This document shows, piece by piece, positions 7,104-15,682 of a DNA stretch of 32,024 bases. Under the pieces are notes generated by a model. That model was not told where the DNA came from. It did not search any database and was given only the letters and a program-made list of their open reading frames with translations. Position 1 is the stretch's first letter, and every line of letters starts with the position of its first letter. The DNA is taken from positions 1-32,024 of the forward strand of contig NZ_QXIY01000029.1 of NCBI RefSeq assembly GCF_003570995.1, written 5' to 3'. The stretch is from Candidatus Cryosericum septentrionale. Lineage in GTDB: Bacteria > Caldisericota > Caldisericia > Cryosericales > Cryosericaceae. A program made the position numbers and the translations under genes.

Positions 7104-8516
7104 CTACGTCGTTGCCGCCAGGCCGAATGCGGCGTGAATAGCGCGCACGGCTCGCTGAACCTCTTTCTCGGCGATGAGCGCCGAGATATTAACTTCACTG
7201 GAGCCCTGGGCGATCATGAGCAGGTTGATGTTTTCGGACGCCAGCGAGGTGAACAGGCGGGCGGCGACACCGGGTGTGCCGCGCATGCCGTCACCCACGA
7301 CGGCGACGACGGCGACGTGCCGCATAGCGGTGATGTCCCGGATGACCGTGCTGCCGGCGAATTCCTTGCGCAGCAGGCGCGTCGCTTGTTCGGCGTCGGT
7401 CTGGGTCATGACCAGTGAGACATTGGCCATCGATGAGCTCTGCGAGATCATCAGGACGGGGAGCTGAGCAGCTGCAAGGAGGCTGAAGACCCTGCTGACG
7501 ACGTCCGACGTGCCGACCATTGCTGCTCCACCGATCGTCAGCGCCGTGAGCTTTCGGATCGAGGTCACCGCCTTGACGGGACCCGCTTCGGGCGCGTCGG
7601 CGCATACGATGGTACCGGGAGATGACGGCAGGAAGGCGCTTCGGATGCGGATGGGGATGCCGGCCTCCTGGACGGGTGCGACCGTCATGGGATGGAGGAC
7701 CTTGGCACCAAACCAGGCCAGTTCCATGACCTCGCGATACGAAAGGGCCGGCACACGGACGGCATCTGGGACGAGCTTTGGGTCAGCTGTCATGACCCCG
7801 TCGACTTCTTTCCAGATCCACACCTCCTCGGCCGGCAGGCATGCGCCCAGGATGGTGGCAGTGTAGTCCGACCCGCCTCTTCCGAGCGTCGTGATGACGC
7901 CTTCCTCGTTGGCTCCGACAAACCCGGTGACAACAGGGGTGAGTCCACGGTCCAGCAAAGGTGTCAGGGCACGTGGAACGGTTTTCCGTGCGACGTCCAG
8001 CAGGGGTGCGGCGCTGCCGAAGGTGTCGTCGGTTATGATCCCGGCCTCGCCGCCGGTCAGCGACCTGGACGTCAGACCCGCCGCACGAAGGGCCGCGGAC
8101 ATGATGGGGGCCGAGCAGCGTTCGCCAAACGAGACGATGAGGTCGCGCGAACGGGGCGTGAGTTCGTGCAGCATGGCGACGCCCGCCAGTGCCTGCCTGA
8201 GCGACACGAACAGCGCATGTTCCTCGTCCACCACGGGCTGGACGGCCATCGCAGGGGACGAGCTGAAGACGGTCTGGACCGCGTCTTCATGCCGTCTCTC
8301 GAGGAGGTCCACTGCCTGAGCGACCTCGTCGCCATGTCCCTGGCGAGCCCTGTCGGCCAAGTCGAGGAGTGCGTCGGTGATGCTGGCCATGGCGGAGACC
8401 ACGACGATGGCGCGGGTGTTCTTGTGTGCCGCCTGCGCGACCAGCTGGGCCGAGTGCATGATGGCCGCGGCATCCTGAACGAGGACGCCGCCGAACTTCA
8501 TGACGACGGTTTTCAC
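7104..8516 (-). CDS. lysC: Aspartate kinase
   Basis: 470 residues. It phosphorylates L-aspartate with ATP, the first step to lysine, threonine, methionine and diaminopimelate. The kinase domain (1-~300) has KFGG (7-10), SFGERCSAPIMSAALRAAG, GRGGSDYTATILGA and WKEVDGVMTADPKLVPDA. Two C-terminal ACT domains follow (ISQSSSMANVSLVM; MIAQGSSEVNISALI), so feedback control by an end-product amino acid is likely. The usual KFGGTSV reads KFGGVLV, replacing the Thr/Ser pair by Val-Leu in the nucleotide-site loop. The GTG start overlaps the asd stop (GTGA); a start at the internal ATG would remove the first beta strand, so GTG is preferred. Co-transcribed with asd. Confidence 0.93.
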   Translation of the reverse strand: MKTVVMKFGGVLVQDAAAIMHSAQLVAQAAHKNTRAIVVVSAMASITDALLDLADRARQGHGDEVAQAVDLLERRHEDAVQTVFSSSPAMAVQPVVDEEHALFVSLRQALAGVAMLHELTPRSRDLIVSFGERCSAPIMSAALRAAGLTSRSLTGGEAGIITDDTFGSAAPLLDVARKTVPRALTPLLDRGLTPVVTGFVGANEEGVITTLGRGGSDYTATILGACLPAEEVWIWKEVDGVMTADPKLVPDAVRVPALSYREVMELAWFGAKVLHPMTVAPVQEAGIPIRIRSAFLPSSPGTIVCADAPEAGPVKAVTSIRKLTALTIGGAAMVGTSDVVSRVFSLLAAAQLPVLMISQSSSMANVSLVMTQTDAEQATRLLRKEFAGSTVIRDITAMRHVAVVAVVGDGMRGTPGVAARLFTSLASENINLLMIAQGSSEVNISALIAEKEVQRAVRAIHAAFGLAATT

Positions 8517-9589
8517 AGGAGACCCTTCGCCGCCAGCAGTTCGGCGGTCAGGACGGCATTGCCTGCGGCGCCGCGGATGGTGTTGTGGGACAGGACCGTG
8601 TACTTGATCCCCGTTGCGAATGCGGGATCGCTGCGGACGCGTCCGACGACCGCCGCCATGCCGCGGGCTCGTGCTGGTTCGCCTGCAAGGCGGTCAAGGC
8701 GCGGCTGGGGACGGTCAGACTCGGAGCGCACGATGATGGGGTAGTCGGGAGCCGTGGGGAGGTGCAGGTGCTGGGGCTCTCCCTGGAAGCTGCGCATCAC
8801 GCTCTCGACCTCTTCGGGGGACGCCGGACGGTCGAGTTCCACCAGAACGGACTCGGTGTGTCCCTCCAGCACCGCCACGCGATTGCACGAGGCGCTGACG
8901 GGGATGTCAGCCGGCTGGAAGACCCCGTTCAGCCAGGAGCCGAGCATTTTCCGGGTCTCACGCTCCATCTTTTCTTCTTCGCCTTTGATGTATGGGATGA
9001 GGTTGTCGACAATGGCCATCGAAGGTACCCCGGCATACCCGGCACCCGACAGGGCCTGCATCGTCACGACGACGATCCGTCGAATACCGAACGCTAGCTG
9101 GAGAGGCTTGAGCGACAGGACCAACCCCGCAGTACTGCAGTTGGGGCCGGTGACGATGAATCCTCGCTTGCCTCCCTTGCGCTGTATGGACAAAGCTTCC
9201 AGGTGGTCGGCGTTGACCTCGGGTACGATGAGTGGGACGTCCCCGTCCATGCGATGTGACGCAGAGTCGGCGACGACCGCCATACCTGCTTCCGCAAGCG
9301 ACCGCTCGACGGGGCCGGCAACGTCGCTGGGCAGTGCAGAGAAGACCAGTGTGGCGCCGGTTGCGGTGATAGCCTCGGCCGTGCATGGGAGGACAGTCAT
9401 GCTGCGTGCGCGGGCCGGGATGTCTCCCGGGATGTACCAGCGTGCGACGTCTCCGTACTGCTTGCCGGCCGACCGTTCACTGGCGGCGACACCGGCCAGC
9501 TCGAACCAGGGGTGGTCCGACAGCATCGCGACGTAGATCTGACCGACCATTCCTGTTGCTCCACACACAACTGCTTTCGTTCGTTCCAT
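8513..9589 (-). CDS. asd: Aspartate-semialdehyde dehydrogenase, archaeal/fungal type
   Basis: 358 residues. It reduces aspartyl phosphate to aspartate semialdehyde with NADPH, directly after the LysC reaction. The Rossmann motif GATGMVGQ is at residues 10-17. The catalytic cysteine is Cys151 in GPNCSTAG, followed by the ALSGAGYAG loop and the substrate-binding EGHTESV. The C-terminal SHNTIRGAAGN is typical of the archaeal/fungal branch rather than the enterobacterial one. The ATG is seven bases after AGAGGGG. It is the first gene of a two-gene operon with lysC, which overlaps its stop codon. Confidence 0.95.
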   Translation of the reverse strand: MERTKAVVCGATGMVGQIYVAMLSDHPWFELAGVAASERSAGKQYGDVARWYIPGDIPARARSMTVLPCTAEAITATGATLVFSALPSDVAGPVERSLAEAGMAVVADSASHRMDGDVPLIVPEVNADHLEALSIQRKGGKRGFIVTGPNCSTAGLVLSLKPLQLAFGIRRIVVVTMQALSGAGYAGVPSMAIVDNLIPYIKGEEEKMERETRKMLGSWLNGVFQPADIPVSASCNRVAVLEGHTESVLVELDRPASPEEVESVMRSFQGEPQHLHLPTAPDYPIIVRSESDRPQPRLDRLAGEPARARGMAAVVGRVRSDPAFATGIKYTVLSHNTIRGAAGNAVLTAELLAAKGLL

Positions 9590-9646
9590 TGTTGTCCCCT
9601 CTGTTACGGATCCCCCAGGGCTTGCGCTGCTGAGGAGTTGAGAGGC

Positions 9647-9674
9647 AGCGTAGCGTAGGGGACGTTTCTGTCAA
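9647..9674 (-). promoter_or_regulatory. Candidate promoter of asd-lysC
   Basis: On the minus strand a consensus TTGACA (9669-9674) is followed after 16 bases by TACGCT (9647-9652), giving a leader of about 50 bases before asd. A second AGCGTA copy at 9652-9657 is too close to the -35 box to serve. Confidence 0.5.
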
Positions 9675-9711
9675 GCGCAAACCGCGTCAGCAACTTCTCG
9701 TTCTCCCAGAC

Positions 9712-9744
9712 TGTTACACTTCGGGACGGTTCCAAAGTGTAACA
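9712..9744. repeat. Palindromic dispersed repeat, copy 1 (inverted arms TGTTACACTT / AAGTGTAACA)
   Basis: Perfect 10-base arms (9712-9721 and 9735-9744) flank CGGGACGGTTCCA. The same centre, in the opposite orientation and with related ends, occurs at the 3' end of pyrD. It lies between pyrE and the asd promoter and might fold at the end of the pyr transcript, but no T-run follows. Confidence 0.7.
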
Positions 9745-9793
9745 CTCTCAGACAAATGCGTTCAGGAGAGGCCCATCTGGTTGCTGCAGCAGG

Positions 9794-10366
9794 TCAGGCG
9801 TTCCCCCTGCTCCCGGGCTTTACCCAGGGGATCCCCTGCTTGCAGAGCGGGCAGTCGTCTGCTGGCCAGCTCTCGATGGTGAGGCGGATGGAGCTCCAGA
9901 CAGGATACTGGATGAGTTCGGCGCTACGGTTGACGATGCACGCGATGCCGATGACCTCGCCGCCGCATTCGCGGATGACCTTCGCGGTCTCCTCCGAAGA
10001 CTTCCCGGTCGTGACGACGTCTTCGCTGATGATGCAGCGCGTGCCTTCGGCGATGACAAAGCCGCGGCGCAGGGCCATGACACCGTTCTCACGTTCCACG
10101 AAGATGCCGGGTTTACCCAACTGGCGTCCTAGTTCATACGCAACGATGATGCCGCCCATGGCGGGCCCTACGATGAGGTCGAAGGGTACCGGGCGGAACT
10201 GCTCGGCCGCGACTGCCAGAACGCGGGCCGCGCGGTCGGGGTACTGCAGGAGACGCGCACACTGGACGTAGCGATCGCTGTGCCTGCCGGACGAGAGCAG
10301 GAAATGCCCCTGGAGCAGGGCTCCGGTTTCCTTGAGTTCGTTCAGAACCAGTTCGTCAGTTGTCAT
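9794..10366 (-). CDS. pyrE: Orotate phosphoribosyltransferase
   Basis: 190 residues. It joins orotate to PRPP to give OMP. The PRPP loop [13 protein letters not shown] (111-123) is intact, as is [16 protein letters not shown] near the N-terminus for orotate binding. The C-terminus ends [16 protein letters not shown], with a Cys172/Cys175 pair. This tail is shared by part of the family (for example Thermus-like enzymes) and could bind metal. The ATG at 10366 follows AGGAGGAG closely. It is the last gene of the pyr operon, 18 bases after pyrD. Confidence 0.95.
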   Translation of the reverse strand: MTTDELVLNELKETGALLQGHFLLSSGRHSDRYVQCARLLQYPDRAARVLAVAAEQFRPVPFDLIVGPAMGGIIVAYELGRQLGKPGIFVERENGVMALRRGFVIAEGTRCIISEDVVTTGKSSEETAKVIRECGGEVIGIACIVNRSAELIQYPVWSSIRLTIESWPADDCPLCKQGIPWVKPGSRGNA

Positions 10367-10382
10367 ATTCTCCTCCTGAGTC

Positions 10383-10417
10383 TGTTACAGTTTTGGAACC
10401 GTCCCGAGAATGTTACA
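10383..10417. repeat. Dispersed repeat, copy 2, forming the last codons of pyrD
   Basis: TGTTACAGTTTTGGAACCGT continuing CCCGAG...TGTTACA is the reverse complement of copy 1 at its centre, with altered flanks. It encodes the final NILGTVPKL of PyrD and its stop codon. A 16-base core is shared exactly with copy 1 in the opposite orientation. Confidence 0.65.
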
Positions 10418-11302
10418 GACGGTCGCGAGGCTGGTCAGGTGTTCGTTTGCGCAGTAGCGTTCCAGGCCGTCGATAATTTCGAGCATTGTGGTCGGCTTGA
10501 CAAAGGTTGCGGTGCCGACCTGCACCGCGGTCGCGCCTGCCATGATGAACTCGAGGGCGTCCTGCCAGGTGGCGATGCCACCAATGCCGACGACCGGGAT
10601 GTGGACGGCGCGGGCCACCTCCCAGACCATGCGCAGGGCGATGGGCTTGATGCACGGACCGGACAGGCCGGCAGTCACATTGTCGAAGACGGCCTTGCGG
10701 GCGTGAATATCGATTGCCAGAGCCTTGAATGTGTTGACCAGCGACACAGCATCAGCTCCTGCCTGTTCGCAGGCGATCGCCATCGCCGTGATGTCTTCGG
10801 CGTTGGGAGACAGCTTGACCATGAGCGGCTTGCTGCACACGCGGCGAACCGCCCCGACGACGCCCGCTGCTACCTCACTGTTGATGCCGAAAGCCATGCC
10901 GCCTTCGTGCACGTTGGGACAGCTGATGTTGAGTTCGACGATGTCGACCCCATCGGCATTGGAGAGCAGCCGGACGCCTTCGATGTATTCCTCCAGGTCG
11001 CCGCCACCGACGTTGGCAATGATGGCCGTACCCAGCGTACGCATGCGCGGCAGTTCGCGCTCCAGGAAGACGGGGATGCCCGGGTTCTGGAGCCCCACCG
11101 AGTTCATCATGCCGGCGGGCGTCTCCCAGACGCGCAGGCCGGGGTTGCCCTCGCGCGGGTGCAAGGTGAGGCCCTTGGTGCAGATGCCGCCCAGCCTGCC
11201 GACGTCGAACAACTGGCTGTATTCGGCGCCAAAGCCAAAGGTGCCGGACGCCGCGATGACAGGATTTTTGAGCGTGACGCCGCACAGGGTTGTCTCAAGC
11301 AT
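10385..11302 (-). CDS. pyrD: Dihydroorotate dehydrogenase catalytic subunit (class 1B)
   Basis: 305 residues. An FMN protein that oxidises dihydroorotate to orotate, working as a heterotetramer with PyrK and NAD+. The N-terminus ASGTFGFGAEYSQLFDV, the FMN-contacting TKG (42-44) and the catalytic Cys128 in NISCPN identify class 1B. The C-terminal IPVVGIGGIATWQDALEFIM phosphate-binding loop is intact. The last nine residues are encoded by a dispersed repeat and look unlike a family C-terminus. The start codon overlaps the pyrK end by eight bases, which points to coupling and equal subunit supply. Confidence 0.95.
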   Translation of the reverse strand: MLETTLCGVTLKNPVIAASGTFGFGAEYSQLFDVGRLGGICTKGLTLHPREGNPGLRVWETPAGMMNSVGLQNPGIPVFLERELPRMRTLGTAIIANVGGGDLEEYIEGVRLLSNADGVDIVELNISCPNVHEGGMAFGINSEVAAGVVGAVRRVCSKPLMVKLSPNAEDITAMAIACEQAGADAVSLVNTFKALAIDIHARKAVFDNVTAGLSGPCIKPIALRMVWEVARAVHIPVVGIGGIATWQDALEFIMAGATAVQVGTATFVKPTTMLEIIDGLERYCANEHLTSLATVCNILGTVPKL

Positions 11303-12047
11303 GCCAGATCACCTCCGCTGCGTCAAAGACGGGACCGTCTGCGCAGACGAGCTTGTTGCCGAGGACCGTCGGACACGAACAGACCAGGCAGGCGCCGACG
11401 CCGCACGCCATGTGTGCTTCGAGCGAAGCCTGACAGGGGACGCCGGCTTCAGCGCACAGGTGTGCCACGCGCGCCATCATGGGCATGGGTCCGCACGTCA
11501 CCACCGTGTCATACACATGTGGGTCAAAGATCGCCGTACAGAATCCCCTGGTGCCGTTACACCCATCTTCCGTAGTGACCCGTACGTCCACGCTGAGGTC
11601 CACGAGTTGGGCAACCGCGTAGGGGTGACTCCTGAAACCCGCGATCACGGTCACGTCACCGGGAGGCAGCGTGCGTGCAAGGCAGAACATGGGTGCAATG
11701 CCGATGCCGCCGGTCACAATGGCTATCCTGCCGCGCAACCCCTCGGTGCGGAAGCCATGGCCGAGCGGTCCGCTCAGTGCCACCTTGCCTCCTTGCTCGA
11801 GGCGCGCCAGCAGTTCGGTTCCCCTGCCGCGCACCTGGTAGAGGAAGCTGACGATGTCCTCTTCTACGTTGTGGACGCTGATGGGGCGTGCCAGCAGTGG
11901 TTCACGTTCCCAGGCGCGCAGCATATAGAATTGACCGGGGGTGCCCCCGGTCGTGGTTGCGACGGTCAGACGGTAGACGTCCTCGGTCAGGCGTTCCTGC
12001 GAAAGGACCGTCGCTCCTTCGACGTACGCAGGCGATGAGCTCGTCAC
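11295..12047 (-). CDS. pyrK: Dihydroorotate dehydrogenase electron-transfer subunit
   Basis: 250 residues. It passes electrons from PyrD to NAD+ through FAD and a [2Fe-2S] cluster. The FAD site is RPISVHN (54-60), and the NAD-binding loop is GGIGIAPMF (113-121). The cluster ligands are Cys215, Cys220, Cys223 and Cys235 (ACGVGACLVCSC...CADGP), in the correct spacing. The GTG start overlaps the pyrF stop as GTGA. Together with pyrD it marks the NAD-dependent, anaerobe-compatible enzyme rather than a quinone-linked one. Confidence 0.94.
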   Translation of the reverse strand: MTSSSPAYVEGATVLSQERLTEDVYRLTVATTTGGTPGQFYMLRAWEREPLLARPISVHNVEEDIVSFLYQVRGRGTELLARLEQGGKVALSGPLGHGFRTEGLRGRIAIVTGGIGIAPMFCLARTLPPGDVTVIAGFRSHPYAVAQLVDLSVDVRVTTEDGCNGTRGFCTAIFDPHVYDTVVTCGPMPMMARVAHLCAEAGVPCQASLEAHMACGVGACLVCSCPTVLGNKLVCADGPVFDAAEVIWHA

Positions 12048-12919
12048 GTCTGCAGCGCGTTCACGGCCGCGCGGATATCATCCCGCATGCGTTCCACTTC
12101 GGCCCCAGCACAGGCGTCGAAGTGCGCAGCACCGCCTTCCTGCTTCTTCCACGCCAGCAGGATGCCGCGACTGGAGTTGACGATGCCGCCATTGCCATTT
12201 GTCAGGTACAGCGCAACGTCGGCAGCCGTGCCGCCCTGGGCGCCATAGCCGGGGACGAGGAAGAAGACAGTGTTCAGCTGCTGTCGCAGAACCTGTGCCT
12301 CCTCCACGTGGGTGCAGCCGACAACGCCCCCGACACTGCTGTAGCCGCAGGTGCCGATGTGGTGCGTCCCAAGCTCGGCGACACGCCGGCCAACCTCGGT
12401 GTAGACGCGGGCGCCGGACTTCTGCTCGAGATACTGGATGTCGACGGCCCCCGGATTGCTGGTGCGGATGAGGACAAAGAGGCCCTTGTCATGGTCCTGG
12501 ACCCAGGGCAGCCAGGGTTCGATGCTGTCCATGCCCATATATGGCGAGAGGGTCACGTAGTCGGCCTCGAACTCGCCCTCGAAGTGTGCCTTGGCATACA
12601 TCTGGGCGGTGGCGGCGATGTCGCCGCGTTTGATGTCCGCGACAGCGATGCAGCCCTTGCCGCGGATGTATTGCAGTGTCCTGGCGTAGGTGCGCAGCCC
12701 CTCCAGCCCCAGTGCCTCGTAGTAGGCGATCTGCAGCTTGAAGCATGCGCAACTTGCTGTCGTGGCGTCCACGATACGCCGGTTGAACTGGAACAGGGCT
12801 TCGCCTGGATCGTCGAACCCTGCGCGGAACTCCGGCGGCAGGTATTCTATGGCGGTATCCAGGCCAACGCAGACGGGGCCGCGCATTGCTACTGCGTCAA
12901 ACAACTTGTCGACGATCAT
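12044..12919 (-). CDS. pyrF: Orotidine 5'-phosphate decarboxylase, type 2 (long form)
   Basis: 291 residues. It decarboxylates OMP to UMP, the last step of the pathway. The catalytic tetrad region is VADIKRGDIAATA with Asp95, Lys97 and Asp100. VCVGLDTAIEYLP at the N-terminus and LVPGYGAQGG, the phosphate-gripping loop, are intact. The length (about 290 rather than 230) and DIKRGDI place it in the type 2 family. Its ATG overlaps the pyrC stop (ATGA). Confidence 0.95.
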   Translation of the reverse strand: MIVDKLFDAVAMRGPVCVGLDTAIEYLPPEFRAGFDDPGEALFQFNRRIVDATTASCACFKLQIAYYEALGLEGLRTYARTLQYIRGKGCIAVADIKRGDIAATAQMYAKAHFEGEFEADYVTLSPYMGMDSIEPWLPWVQDHDKGLFVLIRTSNPGAVDIQYLEQKSGARVYTEVGRRVAELGTHHIGTCGYSSVGGVVGCTHVEEAQVLRQQLNTVFFLVPGYGAQGGTAADVALYLTNGNGGIVNSSRGILLAWKKQEGGAAHFDACAGAEVERMRDDIRAAVNALQT

Positions 12920-14142
12920 TGGCGTTCCTCCTGGTTCGATGTGGTATCATCGTAGACGACCCTTCCCGCCCTGATGGTTATGACTGCGCGGCCGACCAGC
13001 GTCCTGCCGTCGAATGGGGTGTTGTGCCCCTTGCTTGCGAATGCCGTTGCGTCGACGGTCCACGGGGTGTTGAGGTCCACGAGCACGAGGTCGCCATCGT
13101 AGCTGGGGGCGATACAGCCCTTGTTCAGGCCCAGGATGCGTGCCGGATTCCTGCTCATGAGTTCAGTAAGTCGTGCGAGCGTGATGTGCCCTGAGCGGAT
13201 CAGCGTCGTGTAGCAGACGCCGAAGGCGGTTTCCAGACCCACCATGCCCGGAGCGCCGGCGGCTTTGTCATCTGCCGTGTGGGGTGCGTGGTCGGTGGCG
13301 ATGGCATCGACCCACCCTTGTTCCACGGCACGAATCAAGAAGTCCACATCCTGCTGTGTCCGTAGCGGGGGGTTCACGCGGTAACTGGTTGCGCTGGTCA
13401 GTGCCAGGTGGTGCGGAGTGACTTCACACGTGACCGCCTGCCCCCGTTCCTTGGCTGCGATGACGGCGCGCATGGAGCCCTCGGTGCTGACGTGTGCGAT
13501 GTGCAGACGACAGCCGGCCGCGCGCGCCAGCTCGATGTTGCGGTGCGTCATCAGGTCTTCGGCCAGACGATAGTCGGTGCCAGAGAGGTTCATGTCTTCG
13601 CAGTGACACATGACCGTCAGGCCCAGCCTTGCGGCGGCTGTCATCGCCTGCAGCATGACGCGGGCGTCCATGACGTCATGTCCGTCATCGGTGATGATGC
13701 GCACTGCATCTCCCAGCGATTCAAGGTGGTCGACTGTCACTCCGTCCATGTTCCTCGTGATGGAGGCGCACTGGTGCACGTCGATGAGGCCGATGGAGGC
13801 CGCGCGGTCGAGCACGTCCTGCACCTGCAGTCTGCTGCTGATAACAGGCTTTGTGTTTGCCATGAGATTGATGGCCGTATAGCCACCACGCACGGCTGCA
13901 TGGCTGCCACTCGTCAGGTCTTCCTTGTGCGTCACCCCGGGGTCCCTGAAGTGGGCGTGCAGGTCGCAAAAAGCGGGCAGGCACGTAAGCCCGCCCGCTT
14001 CGACAGCGGCGCCGTCAGAGGGGAGTTCCCGTCCGACGGCGGTGATGACACCGCCCCTGATGAGGATGTCCACCTTTCCATCCTGGACGGAATCGACCAC
14101 ATGTGCCCCGCGTATCAGGAGTGATTTGGTGTCAGATACCAT
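12916..14142 (-). CDS. pyrC: Dihydroorotase, class I
   Basis: 408 residues. A zinc amidohydrolase that closes carbamoyl aspartate to dihydroorotate. Metal ligands are visible in DLHAHFRDPGVTHKEDL (His62, His64), in ITDDGHDV, in the VMCHCEDM histidine and in the C-terminal ATDHAPHT aspartate. The long form with HAHFRDPG is class I (PyrC of Bacillus type). The ATG follows GAGGAACA, seven bases after the pyrI stop. An intact active site suggests a true enzyme and not a structural DHOase-like partner. Confidence 0.95.
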   Translation of the reverse strand: MVSDTKSLLIRGAHVVDSVQDGKVDILIRGGVITAVGRELPSDGAAVEAGGLTCLPAFCDLHAHFRDPGVTHKEDLTSGSHAAVRGGYTAINLMANTKPVISSRLQVQDVLDRAASIGLIDVHQCASITRNMDGVTVDHLESLGDAVRIITDDGHDVMDARVMLQAMTAAARLGLTVMCHCEDMNLSGTDYRLAEDLMTHRNIELARAAGCRLHIAHVSTEGSMRAVIAAKERGQAVTCEVTPHHLALTSATSYRVNPPLRTQQDVDFLIRAVEQGWVDAIATDHAPHTADDKAAGAPGMVGLETAFGVCYTTLIRSGHITLARLTELMSRNPARILGLNKGCIAPSYDGDLVLVDLNTPWTVDATAFASKGHNTPFDGRTLVGRAVITIRAGRVVYDDTTSNQEERQ

Positions 14143-14148
14143 TGTTCC

Positions 14149-14580
14149 TCAGTCCTTGCCGACCGTGTAGATCTCGTCGCAGTACTGGCAACGGTACTGG
14201 CCGAGTTCACGGTTCACCAGTGTGAAGACCTGCGGCACGTACTTCTCGACCGACGTGATGCAGCGCGGGTTCTTGCATTTGATGACGTCCTCTACCCGGT
14301 CTGGCAGGTCGGGCCTCACCTTGCGCACGATGTGCTCGTCCTCGATGACGTTGACGGTGACGTTCGGGTCGATGAGCGCCAACATCGTGACATCGAAGTC
14401 GACGTTGTTCTCGATCTTGATGATATCCTTGCGTCCCAGGCGCGTGCTGGCCGCGTTCATGATGAGGGCGACCGAGTAGTCGGCCTTGTCCAGGCCCAGC
14501 TGGTAGAACATACGGATGCCGAGGCCTGCGCGGATGTGGTCGATGACGATGCCGTTCTTGATGCTCGTGATGGTCAACAT
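14149..14580 (-). CDS. pyrI: Aspartate carbamoyltransferase regulatory subunit
   Basis: 143 residues. It binds nucleotides (CTP/UTP inhibit, ATP activates in known enzymes) and holds PyrB trimers together. The N-terminal nucleotide domain has the conserved opening [14 protein letters not shown]. The C-terminal zinc domain has four cysteines in CKNPRC and CQYCDEIY. The gene follows pyrB by one base, with its ribosome site (GGGGGTGAG) inside the end of pyrB. A separate PyrI implies allosteric control of the first committed step, in line with the absence of an attenuator in the short pyr leader. Confidence 0.95.
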   Translation of the reverse strand: MLTITSIKNGIVIDHIRAGLGIRMFYQLGLDKADYSVALIMNAASTRLGRKDIIKIENNVDFDVTMLALIDPNVTVNVIEDEHIVRKVRPDLPDRVEDVIKCKNPRCITSVEKYVPQVFTLVNRELGQYRCQYCDEIYTVGKD

Positions 14581-14581
14581 C

Positions 14582-15502
14582 TCAGCTCACCCCCAGCAGT
14601 TTCGAAATCAGGGCCATGCGCACGTACATGCCAAATTTCGCCTGCTTGAAGTAGTAGGCGCGCGGGTCACTGTCGACGTCGTAGGCGATCTCGCCGACAC
14701 GGGGCAGCGGGTGCATGACGATCATGTCCTGACGGGCCAGCCGCATCTTCTCTGCGTCCAGGACGTAGACGTCCTTGAGGCGGACGTAGTCGTCTTCGTT
14801 GAAGAAGCGCTCCTTCTGGACACGGGTCATGTACAGGATGTCCAGGTCGCTGATGACATCGTCGAGGCGTTCGACCTCCTGGTATGGGATGCCTTTGGCG
14901 GCCAGGTCTGCGGTGACGTAGTCGGGGACGCGCAGCTCTTTGGGCGAGATGAGCACGAACCGGTTGTCCGGGTAGCGCGAGGTGGCCTTGATGAGCGAGT
15001 GGACCGTGCGGCCGAACTTGAGGTCCCCGCAGCAGCCGATGGTGAGCCCCGTCAGCTGGTGCTTCACCGAGCGGATGGTCAGGAGGTCCGTCAGCGTCTG
15101 CGTCGGGTGCAGGTGGCCGCCGTCGCCCGCGTTGATGACGGGGACGGGCGAATACTGGCTGGCGATGCGCGGTGCCCCCTCCTTGGGGTGACGCATGACG
15201 ATGATGTCAGCGTAGCACGCTACCGTGCGGATGGTGTCGGCGACGCTCTCGCCCTTGGCGACTGAACTGGAGGCAGGTTCGGCGAAGCCGACGACGTTGC
15301 CGCCGAGACGGAGCATGGCAGCCTCAAAGCTGAAACGGGTACGGGTGGAGGGTTCGTAGAAGAGTGTTGCGAGAATGGAAGAGTCACACAGGTGATTGAA
15401 TTGAGCGGGAGATTGAATAATCTGGTCAGCGAAGTCAAAAATCTCGTCGAGCTCCCCAGGACTGAAGTCCGTCGGGTCAAGCAGGTGCCTGCCTTTGAGC
15501 AT
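14582..15502 (-). CDS. pyrB: Aspartate carbamoyltransferase catalytic subunit
   Basis: 306 residues. It condenses carbamoyl phosphate with aspartate, the first committed step to UMP. The carbamoyl-phosphate loop STRTRFSFE (52-60), HPKEG and the aspartate-loop HPLPRVGEI are all present. The ATG at 15502 follows GGGGGAACAG. It is the first gene of the pyr operon; carbamoyl-phosphate synthetase is not in the window. It pairs with PyrI directly downstream to form the regulated holoenzyme. Confidence 0.96.
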   Translation of the reverse strand: MLKGRHLLDPTDFSPGELDEIFDFADQIIQSPAQFNHLCDSSILATLFYEPSTRTRFSFEAAMLRLGGNVVGFAEPASSSVAKGESVADTIRTVACYADIIVMRHPKEGAPRIASQYSPVPVINAGDGGHLHPTQTLTDLLTIRSVKHQLTGLTIGCCGDLKFGRTVHSLIKATSRYPDNRFVLISPKELRVPDYVTADLAAKGIPYQEVERLDDVISDLDILYMTRVQKERFFNEDDYVRLKDVYVLDAEKMRLARQDMIVMHPLPRVGEIAYDVDSDPRAYYFKQAKFGMYVRMALISKLLGVS

Positions 15503-15547
15503 ACTGTTCCCCCATTGTCTGAGTACCGGGGCACGTGACCCTTAAAA

Positions 15548-15575
15548 AGTATACGAAGGTCGTCTTTTCGTGCAA
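15548..15575 (-). promoter_or_regulatory. Promoter of the pyrBICFKDE operon
   Basis: On the minus strand TTGCAC (15570-15575), a 16-base spacer and TATACT (15548-15553) fit sigma70. The predicted leader is only about 40 bases, too short for a PyrR-bound attenuator. A CCCC/GGGG pair could partly hide the GGGGG ribosome site of pyrB. Confidence 0.65.
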
Positions 15576-15682
15576 GCGTTTTCCTTCACAGATGATGAGA
15601 CGGTCCTGCCGGCAAGAAGGCACGGCCGCCGCTGGTCCAATACCGGACCGTCATCCGCCAGTCGATGGTTCAACTCCCGTTC

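Noticed and set aside
10280-12955. Long plus-strand frames (10280-11575, 10725-12038, 11888-12955)
   Set aside because: They run antisense through pyrD, pyrK and pyrF, which have full family motifs; high GC makes long shadow frames.
15503-15547. PyrR-type attenuator or riboswitch before pyrB
   Set aside because: The predicted leader is about 40 bases, too short for antiterminator/terminator stems.
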